Source: Zopfochytrium polystomum (lineage: Eukaryota; Chytridiomycota; Chytridiomycetes; Chytridiales; Chytridiaceae). From it: a DNA stretch of 37,924 nucleotides. The DNA is taken from NCBI GenBank assembly GCA_025765615.1, contig JAIVFJ010000461.1, positions 1 to 37,924 of the forward strand. The letters are read 5' to 3'. The translations under genes and the position numbers were made by a program. Of the stretch, positions 12,056 through 21,350 are shown in pieces (the stretch's first letter is position 1; each line of letters begins with the position of its first letter). The notes beneath the pieces were generated by a model that was not told the origin of the DNA, made no database searches, and worked only from the letters and a program-made list of their open reading frames with translations.

Positions 12056-13879
12056 GACTGTTGGTCTGCAAAGTCCACCATTCCCAGCTAATAACCCCTC
12101 ACTTTTGGAATGACTAAGGACTGAACCACTTCTGTGGGAGAGGTGCAATGTCCACATGCCCAGCTACCATGATGTAATGCCTCATATGAGTGGTATGAGA
12201 AGACAGGGCTTTTCTTTCTCTTTCTGTTGATGATTTTTACTTATTTTTTCAATTAGCATTTTCTTTTGTTTTGGCTCTTTTTCTTGTTTTATCTTTTATT
12301 TAGTTGTTTGTTTACTGTCTCTCTTTGTGTGTCTTCCTTTCTTTCTGTGGCTGTGGTGAGTGTCTTCTTGTCTGCACCAATCATTTCTTGCCAGTTCCTC
12401 CACCCCCCCCTCCACTCTGCTCTGGTGGCTGCCTGCCAAGAAATGGCCCCATGATTCTCTGAGCTGTCTCTCTTTGTTGATGGCTCAGCCCCATTTGGTG
12501 AATCACCCACCCCTTCTGTTCTTTACTGTTTTATTTATTGTTTTGTTGTTTTGTATGTGTTTTCCCTCCTTTTTCCTCTCCTCCCTGTGATTCCAACCCT
12601 CTCCTATTTAAACTGCTGCCCCCCTTTCTTGTTGACTGTGAGAACTGTACCTGAAGTCCCTTGCCTGCCCTTTTCTTCCTGACTGTGTGTATGAGCTGGG
12701 GGTTGCAGTCCCCTGGTGTGTGGCAGGAGGTTGAAGTCCTCTTGGCCATCATGGCAGTGTGCTGGGTTCAATCCCCAGTGCGCCTCACCATTCTGCATGC
12801 TGCTTAGGTTGGACTGGGTAGGAGCCACTTGGTGATGGAAGGATAGAGGGTAAATCTGTGGTGGTGCCTCTAGGTTCCTGTCAATACATCTAGTCAAATC
12901 CAGGTCTCTCAAGGTGATATGAATGAGCTGGCTGGTCAGGTGCTGCTGCAGAAATGGTCTCTCAGGTATGCCCCCATCTCCCTGGTTGTTGGCTCCTGTG
13001 GCCTTTGGTGGGCCTGGTCTTCACTGGGTTCAGACCCTCTTTCTCTCAGATTAATGCCTGTGATGTCATGGTGCCACACTTGTGTGTGGGAGTGGGTTTT
13101 AACCTTCCTTGCTTCTAAGATAGGGGATTCCTCTGGCCTGGTGAGGCAGATGTCTGTGTCCTAGTAGGATGAAGCAAGAAGAGCCCCACTGTCTCCCACC
13201 CTGTGTGCCCCCTCCTTGGATTGAGTTGGAACCTCTCTTGGGAGTGAGACAAGATGTGTCTGGTTCTGTTAAGTGGAAAACAGTTCTGGTTTGATCCAAC
13301 AGGCATCTCTGCACACTAACTGTTCCTTGTGTTTGCCCTTTGTGTCCAACCCCCTCCAACCTAGGGCTTGTCTTTGGCAGAGAGGGAGCTGGTGCTCCAA
13401 GGTGGTGGCTCCAACAGGTTGGGACCTGGCCACTTTCCTCCCCACTCTCTTGCCTTCCCCCTTGGCTTCTGCCTTGGGAAGGAGCTGGCACAGATTGGTT
13501 GGTGCTGCCTTAAGGCGCCCCCTTTGTTGCCCTAAGTCTCATTCCTTACCGAGTGATTCGGTCCCTTTGGCTTTGCCATTGGGGTTTCTCTGTGTCTTGG
13601 ACCAGAGGCACTTTGCACTTTCTTTTGTGATTGTGCCACCTTTGTCACACTTTTCTTATGTTTCCCTTTTAGATGTGTGATAACTGCTCTTTTTTGTGTT
13701 TAAAGAGTTTCTTTTGTGTTTGATGATGGGCTTTAGTAGACTCCAAATACATTTTCCTGTCTGGTGACCCCTAGACACCTTCTTTTGCCCCTTTTCATTA
13801 GATAGGATTGGTATTTAGGCCATTGCTCTATTTCCACCTCCAGCCCAGGGTGAGGAGATTTAGAGAGCACAGTCTCACA
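12056..13879 (+). repeat. 5' LTR of the Ty3/gypsy element, missing its first 363 bp
   Basis: Homology to 28428-30252 begins at GACTGTTGG and runs to CAGTCTCACA at 13879. Upstream is only a 7-bp spacer (12049-12055) before the inverted full unit. Single-base differences and small indels separate it from the 3' copy, so it is not a perfect young pair. Confidence 0.85.
12690..12790 (+). other. tRNA-like module within the LTR (anticodon-loop GAA, T-arm)
   Basis: A 5-bp stem GGAGG/CCTCT (12726-12742) encloses a 7-nt loop TTGAAGT that would place GAA as anticodon. A perfect 5-bp T-arm CTGGG-TTCAATC-CCCAG follows at 12762-12778, with a pol III B-box-like GGTTCAATCCC. Between them GCCATCATGGC could be a long variable arm. 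The acceptor stem does not pair, so this is a fossil and not a functional tRNA gene. The same module is in the copies at about 29133-29149 and, inverted, 10961-10977. Confidence 0.4.
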
Positions 13880-14236
13880 GGGGGGGGCTTCCTAACTTTA
13901 TTGAGTAGGCTCATTAAAGTGGGTGGCCTTAATTTCCTTTGTCTAAGAACAAGGAGCCACAACTTTGTGTTTTGTGGCATCCTTTCAAAGCCTTTGTGTC
14001 CTGGTGGCTTTGAAACTTTGAGCAAGAGAGACATCCTTGGTTCAATTCCCTTTGTGAACAGACAGAGAAAGGACTTGTGTTTTTCACAAGCTCAATGAAG
14101 TTTTGAACTCCGAACCTCCATCTTCCCAACTTGGAAACATTGTGGAAACTTAGTGCATTTGGATAATGCACGTCTTAATTAGCTGAACGTGCTGGGTTCG
14201 AATCCCGTCCCGCTCATATTCTTAATTTGCGCGCCA
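13880..14236 (+). other. Leader between 5' LTR and ORF1
   Basis: Starts with a run of eight G directly after the LTR end; no TGG primer-binding site matching a tRNA 3' end follows it. It contains two B-box-like stretches, GGTTCAATTCC (about 14039) and GGTTCGAATCC (14195-14205). No coding sequence is recognised. Confidence 0.5.
14142..14216 (+). other. tRNA-derived fossil with A and B boxes
   Basis: A D-arm-like hairpin GTGC-ATTTGGATAAT-GCAC at 14152-14170 lies in an A-box context (TTAGTGCATTTGG). A perfect B box GGTTCGAATCC is at 14195-14205, followed by GTCCCGCTCA resembling a tRNA 3' acceptor strand. The 5' acceptor strand does not pair and the anticodon stem is poor, so it is a pseudo-tRNA or a SINE-type head. 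It is in sense orientation, hence not a primer-binding site. Confidence 0.45.
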
Positions 14237-14243
14237 TATAAAT
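14237..14243 (+). promoter_or_regulatory. TATA-like box upstream of ORF1
   Basis: TATAAAT lies 53 bp before the ORF1 ATG at 14296, too close to the start for a long leader. It suggests ORF1 may be transcribed separately from the LTR transcript. Confidence 0.35.
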
Positions 14244-14295
14244 TGTGGCGCTATTTGCAAAATTGATTGCAAAAAGCTTTCATTCTTTGCACAAC

Positions 14296-16125
14296 ATGGC
14301 CTCGCACGACGCCTCTGCCCCTGTCGGCTCCCTCGCCGCCGCCGCCGCTGCCGCTGCTGAAGCTGCTGTCCCTACTCAGCAACAGCAGCATGTACCCCTC
14401 ATGCAACAGCAGCGCTCTACTTCGGTCCCGCTGCCAGAGCGCCTGACGTATCGCATCCCGATCCGGCGTGAGGAAGCGACTGCGTCGGCCGACCCCATCG
14501 ATCCTGCCGATCGCCCCATCGACCCCCAGACCCTCGCCCGCCGCCGTGGTGGACGCGGAGGACAAGGACGCGTGCGCAAATCAGGACGTGGCGCTGAAGC
14601 GCCCACTTGGTCTGTACATCTCGCCACTCGATGATCATCGTTAACCTCATCATGCCCAGGCGCCTGGATCGTGCTGATCTACCCCCCTCCGCCGCCAGCG
14701 ACGCCGTATCCATACCCGTGGGTTTCGGATCACCATCAGCCGGCCCCCGGCTCGACGTGGAGCTATGCTCGGTACCAACAAGATGCTGGGCCAGTCCCCG
14801 CGGCCCTGGCCGCCTCCTCGCGTACGACCGCGTCCGTCCCAATTCATGCTGCCTCGGAGCAATCCGCTGAGTCGATTGACTTCCACAACTTGGCCCACGA
14901 CGAGGATGGAGACCAGAGCATGCTCAACCCTGATGACGAGGTGCGCTGGCTTCGGACGGACGTAGTCATGACCGACGCCTCCAGGCCCCGCACTGGGCAA
15001 GTCAATCGCCAAGTAGCCCCGCGCCCTGCACCGCGCGACGCCAACCAGCGCCAAGTGCCACGCACCGCTGGCGCCCACGTCGCTGTGCCACAGAGTGCCG
15101 ATCGGCGCGCTGCTGGTGGCGCAGCCAGTCTGCAGCAAGACAATTCAGTGCGACGCGCTCCCAGACAGCGCGCCGCCGCTGTCGATCTCGCTACTATTCG
15201 TGGACTCGACCCCCTCCTTGCTGCCCTTCCCCGGACAATCTCGAGCAAGGACATTGCTTCCGTTCGTGACGTTGAAGGAAATAAAGTCGGACGCAACCGT
15301 GCGGAGAAGATTCAACACCAGTACAACATTGCTGTGCAAGGTGTTCGGCAGATTGCGACGTTTCTCCATGCGTCCAATGCCGCCGGCGTCGGTGACGCCG
15401 CCCTACAGATTTTTGCCCAGCAGCTCGCTCCCCAGCCAAAATCCCGAGGACGCAAAGCTGCTGCCCTGCCGGCGCTCCCTGTTCCTGCTAGTGTTAAAGG
15501 AAAGGAGCGCGCTGTTTCCCGCTCGCCGAAGAAGAAGAAGCGCGCAGCCCGCACTGCGAAGTCGGCTGCTGCCGATAGTAGTGCCCCTGTTGCCAGTCCC
15601 TCGGTGGCGACAGCTGTTCATATGGTTGCCGTCCCCGACATAGTCCTTGCGGCCCCATCTATCCCTGAGTTGCCCCAAAAGGACCCTTCACCAACCTCTG
15701 CCTCAGCTTTTCTGAATAGTCTTCCAGAGAAGCTCCGATTGGAAGTGATCGCTGCAGCTCAAGGTCTTGCACCTGCTGCTCCAGTGTTACCCCAGTTCCC
15801 GCCAGCAATCACAGATATTGATGCGCTCTTTTTGGGCCCTTTGCTCAAGGAAGTGCCCGCTATTGACGCAACCGCTGTTGAAAAACTCGTTGTGGAACCT
15901 GTCGAAGCGCCTGTTGCCACTACGCTGCCAGTTGCAGTTTTGGCACCCTCCGCCACCGCCGACACACCCGATTCTGCAGCTGTGGCCACGGAATTTGTCA
16001 TCGATCTAGATGTGTCTGACAATGAGGCTGCGTCTGTCACGCATGATTCGACCCCTGATGGAGCCCAATCTCCTGCCGCTGACGGACTCTTTAACGCCAT
16101 TGACAACCTTGGCGCCACTCGCTGA
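14296..16125 (+). CDS. ORF1, Ala/Pro-rich basic protein upstream of gag
   Basis: No known family. From ATG 14296 the frame stays open to 16125 apart from one in-frame TGA at 14632-14634. A candidate 72-nt intron 14588-14659 (GTGGCG...CCCAG) would remove the stop and keep the frame, but its donor is weak, so a nonsense mutation is equally possible. Visible parts: Ala run and Gln stretch at the N terminus (14331-14415), an Arg/Gly-rich patch (GRGGQGRVRKSGR), a Pro/Tyr segment after 14671, a predicted helical part (about 15180-15420), a strong nuclear-localisation-like cluster SPKKKKRAARTAK (about 15520-15560), and an acidic Ala/Val-rich tail. It sits where some large Ty3 elements carry an additional ORF. 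It could be a nucleic-acid-binding accessory protein; that is inference. Confidence 0.6.
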
Positions 16126-16568
16126 TTATGTGTTTTCTTTTTTTGTACACATCATCATCATACGTCTATTCTCTGTTGATAGTTTTCCGCGTTCCCGCAT
16201 GGTAACGCGCATTTGGTTATCCTTTGTTTTATGCCATCCTGCGTTTCTCCATGGAAATGCACATTATGCAAAATTTTTCTGTATCCCTGGTGGTTTTACG
16301 CATTTTTGTCCTACTACCTGTTTATCACCATTATTCATGAATATAGCCGAAATTGTCACCCTTCCGTCAGACAATTTGAAATAGTCGGAAATGCGGATTT
16401 CCGTGTGGTGTCTCCTCAGTAGCTTGGGGCATTGAACTTCGCTCCATTTCCTGAGCCACTGAGTGTCTTTCTGAAACAGCCCAATTTGGCCCGATTCCGA
16501 CCATCTGGAGTTCCACCACCGCGTCCCCCAGTCGGACATGGAATTCCACTCTATTAGCCGACCCCAGA

Positions 16569-16574
16569 AATAAA
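16569..16574 (+). terminator. Candidate poly(A) signal after ORF1
   Basis: AATAAA inside AAATAAAAATTAG, 444 bp after the ORF1 stop and about 390 bp before the gag ATG. It would separate ORF1 and gag-pol transcripts. Confidence 0.35.
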
Positions 16575-16830
16575 AATTAGCTGTTGGTGTCTCTTTGTCT
16601 CTCTCCAGCTAGACATAGAGCTTCACCCCACCAGTCAGGCATGGAGTTTTCTCCATTACGCTGCTGTGTGTCTTCTCTGCTGGGTCGGGCTTCACCCCAT
16701 ATCTGGTTGAGTGTCTCTCCCACCAAAAGCGGAGTTTGAAACAGACAAAACCAGACAATCCCAATTGTCTGATCCACTAGTGTGCCTGTTTGTGTATGGG
16801 CCTCCTAAGTGGCATGTTGCATAAAAATAT

Positions 16831-16866
16831 ATGCAAATTATTTGCATTTATTGATAATTATAAAAG
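16831..16866 (+). promoter_or_regulatory. Octamer palindrome plus TATA box upstream of gag
   Basis: ATGCAAAT-T-ATTTGCAT (16831-16847) is a perfect inverted pair of octamers, followed 11 bp later by TATAAAAG (16859-16866), about 95 bp before the gag ATG at 16962. This looks like an internal promoter for the gag-pol unit. Confidence 0.45.
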
Positions 16867-16961
16867 CGAAAATGAAGCTAGGAAAGAGCACCCTGTTTTT
16901 TTTTTAAAGCAAACAAAACTTGCTTCAGAAAAAACCAACTGCTCCACTCCAGCTTTGCTTC

Positions 16962-19900
16962 ATGGCTTCAACTACTGTGACCGTGCCTTCGTTCACCTCC
17001 ACCCCGGCCTCGCGCCCCCGTGAAGGTCTTCACTCTGTAGAGGGTATGCTTGCCCCCTGCCATGCTATAGTGTTCTTACTTCAACCTTAGACTCTACCTC
17101 GATCTCGGCTCGCCAGATTGCCTCGCCTGCCATGGTCCCTGGTAGCTTCCCTATTGGCCCTCAACCTTTAGCTCCTCAAAGTTCCAGTCACTCGGTTACC
17201 CCTACTCAAGGTGGTCCCTTGACCGGCCCTTCGACTGTCTCTACAACTACTGTTGGCGGTGCCCCCTTGAACTTTGGGACACCCAACACTACTGTTGCTC
17301 GATACGATTTACGCGAACGATCGGTACCCGGCCCGAACTACGTACCTCCGCCGATTCGCGCCTCTCGTGCTTCAGCGCCTACTGCTCGCGCTCCAGCACC
17401 TGCTTTTGCAAAGAAACCTGCTGCCAAGACAGTCCCTCCGCGCGCCCCACCAACAGCCAGTTCTGCTCCCAAGCAAGAGCTTGTGTCACCCTCTGTTAAT
17501 CAGCCTTCTTCTGCTGCTCCAGTTGCCACTGCGTCTGCTGCTATACTGGCCGTTACACCCCCCTGCCGCTTCAGCTGCTGCACCTGCTGCCATTGGCAGC
17601 CTCGTTGGCACCTCAATTAGTACCTCTATTGCTCCTGACGATCAGGACCGCCGTGCCCGCAGTTCAGGGGCCCGCACTGCCCTTCGCCGCGCAGCCCATG
17701 CCTTTGGCCACCAGCCGACGCCGCTTCCTGATGGTCGCCCAATTACTCCTGACGGACTCGACCACTTGCCGATTCTGTTCCAGCTGGATGAGTCCTCCCA
17801 CCTGGCTGACAGCGAGTCCCCCTTGCGCTCCAGGGCTCCTGGTGTGCGTTTCACTGCAGATTCTCCTGCAGTCCCAGTGGCTTCTGCAAGTGCTCATCTG
17901 CTGTCTAGACCTCGCGAAGGCCGCCCAAATGACTCGTTCCGCCCAGACGACTCTTTCCGCACTGCTGACTCTTTCCCAGTCGACGCAACACCCAGCTACC
18001 GTGCTGCTGGCCACCCTGACTCAGATGACACTGACGACTTCGGTGATGACGAAAGTGATGATAGCCGCCGCCCGCCTAACGGCCCTCCTGGTGGTGGCCC
18101 CAATGGTGGAGATCCCTTTGGTGACCTGAACGGCGTTCCTCTGTACGGCTTCCTCACCATGGGCATTCACCTTTTTGCCTTTACAATGCACTCACCAACT
18201 CCAGATGCAATTGGATTTGGCTGCCTGGTCCTCTTGCCTCGTACCTCCAGTGGAATTAGCGCAGTGTGCTATGAGATTGCTGACGGAGCCCTCGCTTATG
18301 CTGTGCTGGATACCTGGTACCTTCGGACTGTCCGCAATGGCTTTGTTCGACGAACTCGCAACTGGGCTGCCTCCATTCTCCATCGCTGTGGACGAACCCC
18401 TGACCAGCCCCTTGCTGTCTCAAGCGACTTTGTTATGCCTGCCCATGACGAACCCCGCCGCGGTGTTCCCTGGCCAACAAACATCCACCTTCACCTCCGC
18501 GAAGACCCTGGATTTGCTGCTGTACGATCGCCCTATGCGTACTTTGCTGTTGACTCCCTGCAAGTCGAGTTTGACTTCTTCACTGGACTCCTCATTGTTG
18601 AAGACCGTGCTCTCCTTCCTTGTTCTGAGGATGAGCAGTTCATTCTTCGTGCTGCCGGATTACCTCTCCGACCGAATGACTCCGCGTACGACCAGTGGAT
18701 TTCCTGGACCCTCGCCATTCTCAGGGTCCCTCAAGTTGCAACGACCCCCAGGCCTCCGATTTAGGTGTGGGTTGCCGCCTCGTCGCAGGATTACCCCTGC
18801 CCTGTCGCGTGCACCGCCAGCTTTTGCTGCACCAGTCTTACCGAGCAATTCGGTGGCAGCCCGTTCAGAGTCTTCTGACTCTGAGTTTGTTGGGCTGCCG
18901 ACCTCCTTCAGTGGCATGCTTGAGCGCCCTGGGAGCACTTCAGTTCCGCCCACAAGGCCACGTCATGGTCCCACCGACAATGGCTTTTTTGCACGAACTG
19001 CCAACCCCTCGCTGCGTCGTTCGCGAGGACATTCTGGACGGACTCCTGGATACCGACAGACCCCTTATTCAGCTGATTTGGATAAGCCTGCACCGACTAT
19101 CGGACCAAACCCTGCCTATAGTAAGGAAGAACACAAGACGTATCGGACTGCCAATTCGCTCCCTGTGCTGAAGGCAACAGACATGACGAAGGATGTTCCT
19201 GAAATCCTCAGTTTTCGCATGTCACTCATCAACGCTCACCGCAGCATGGTGACAGACAGTGTTGATGACCGTGGCCCTGTTTACCTGGATGATGGCTCCT
19301 TCTTTGTTGGCCTTCTCTCAATCAAGAATTTTGAGACTCTGAGTGGACGCAATTTCTTCCATTCTCTCAAATCACTGCAAAAGCTGCGATGGACCTCGTT
19401 CTTGAAACAGTTTGACTCACACTTCCTTGGCCCCACTGCTGATGAAAAGATTCGTAACACGTGGATCAATTACCGCTGGCCCAATGCCTCTGTTGATTCC
19501 CCGGTTGTGGCACTCAATCAACTCAGTCTGCTGAACGAGCACCTTAAGGAGCCCTATGATGAGACTCGGCTGAAAGAGTACCTGATCCATTCCTGCCGTG
19601 ATGAACTTTTACGCTACCAAATGGTGGCTGAACCCTTCTTCACAGCCGACGGTGGTGTACGAAAGTTCCATGACCTAGACATTACTCCCCTCCAAGTCGC
19701 GGAGCGTATGTCCTTAGTTCAGGCCACCTACAACCGTCGCTCAGAGACGATTCGACTTGACGACCACCGCGATCGCCGTGACAAAGGCGACAGTCGCGAC
19801 TCCCGTGGAATGTCACCCCGCCGCTCCTATGTCAGCGAGGACTTCAGTTTCAGCTTTTTCCAGCAGCCTGCTGCTGGCTCTCGCCGCGATGACCACCGCT

Positions 19901-20601
19901 TGGACGCACGTCGCGATGAGGCCTCGCGTGCCCGCTCTGTCTCCCGCGACCGTGCCTCAATGCCCTGCCACCGCTGCAAACAGACTGGCCACCTTCGCGA
20001 CGAATGCCCATACGCCGCTGAGATTGACGCACTCATTGCTAAGAAGTATGATTCTTCTGCGCCCACAACTTCTGCTAATCAATTTCCAGACTTGCCTCTG
20101 GCAGTGCCCCTGCTGTTTGATTTCCCGAAGTCTGGCCCTGACCTCAAAGTCTCCGGTTTGAATTGGGGATTCTTTAATGCGCTTAACTCCCTTTTTGCTG
20201 AATTGGGAGCACAGCACATTTCCCGTGTTGGTAACACCAACTTCTCATCTCATTTGAAACATTTTGAGCCAAATAAAATTGTTTTTGAAGAAGTACTTCG
20301 TTCTATTTTTGAACATACCTCTCACTTTGTTTGGGTTTGTAAGGAGATAAACATTCTCCATATACAAACACTACAATCTGTTGCACCGCATGTTGACTTG
20401 ACATTAATCCTCCCTCGTCATGTCGATATCCCACCTGACTTAATGCGTGACCCTACACTTGGTTTTACACTAGCCAAAGTGTTTCCTGACCGCCTACAGC
20501 GCGAACCGACTTGGATTGTTTATCATTTCCCAACTAAGTCTCGTTCGACCCTCGAAAACAACTTACCATACTTGTTTTTTCCCACAGCTGACAGGTTCTG
20601 A
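16962..20601 (+). CDS. gag: Gag polyprotein with CCHC zinc knuckle, spliced 5' end, frame-disrupted
   Basis: Structural protein of the retrotransposon particle. ATG 16962 opens a 27-codon exon; intron 17044-17090 (47 nt, GTATGC...CTTAG) removes an in-frame stop and joins in phase to the exon carrying MVPGSFPIGPQ (17132). The N-terminal part is Ser/Pro/Ala-rich and low complexity, with an acidic stretch DDTDDFGDDESDDS near 18026. The capsid-like helical part is about 19080-19740, followed by an Arg/Asp/Ser-rich tract and the nucleocapsid knuckle CHRCKQTGHLRDEC (CX2CX4HX4C) at 19966-20007. After the knuckle comes about 200 residues of unknown fold. Frame changes: near 17553 (a C6 run) and near 18700-18770, each resolved by dropping one base; the frame ends at TGA 20599-20601, where one more dropped base continues into the next segment. 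At about 1200 residues it is far larger than typical Ty3 Gag. Confidence 0.75.
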
Positions 20602-21350
20602 ATGGACCTGTCAGGCTTATGCTGTTGTTAAACCGCTCTCTAAAGAGCTCCGTGCTTTTGTGAGTGGTCAATCTGAGTATAAACGCGTTCACGGTCATGT
20701 AATTTGTGTCCGCTCTATTACTCCACCTTTACCTCACATCACACCAACAGTTGCTCGTTCACTACGAATGCAACAGCTGGCCCGTCCTTCTCCGTTTAAG
20801 GTTCACTTAGCGCCTGCTCCGCCTCCGAAGGAGCCCGCCTCTCTGGCCCCTCATGGTGCCTTCTCTGATGCTGATGAACCTGCCTCTCCTATCGCTGATA
20901 CTTCAGAGAGATCCTCTGAAAGCGACCCCTCCCTTTTTCACCCCCCGGGAGGCCCTGCCGCGTCTGCGACAGAACCGAACAGCAGAGTCAAAAATGAAGA
21001 AGGCGACATGGATGAAAATCCGCCGCCACTTGAAGAACTCAGCGACACAGACGACGAAGATGACAATCCCGTCGCCACGATACCTCCTGTTACAATTGAG
21101 GACAAGCCTGTCATTGACAGCGTAACAGAGGACAAAAATGGTGAGCCGACCAACAAAACACCTCTGAAAGTGAACAAAGATGACTGCTCAGTCTTTGAAA
21201 CTGTGACAGAGAGTGATGACAAATCAGTCACTGAACTACCACCTGGAACAACAAAGAAAGTGCGCTTTAGTAATGAAGTGAGAATCTATGTTGTCCCAGA
21301 GTATCCTGAGTCTTACGTTGCTTTTGACGAAAAAGTTCCAACCATTGCCC
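20602..21350 (+). CDS. Gag-Pol linker, acidic, unknown function
   Basis: Open in the frame 20516-21376 and read as a continuation of gag after a one-base shift at about 20595. About 70 residues of ordered-looking sequence (EWTCQAYAVVKPLSKEL...) precede a disordered Pro/Ser then Asp/Glu-rich stretch (DMDENPPPLEELSDTDDEDD). It leads within 50 bp into protease in the next frame. Frame change by one extra base at about 21350; a gag-pol recoding site would be expected hereabouts in the family, but I cannot tell it from an indel. Confidence 0.6.
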
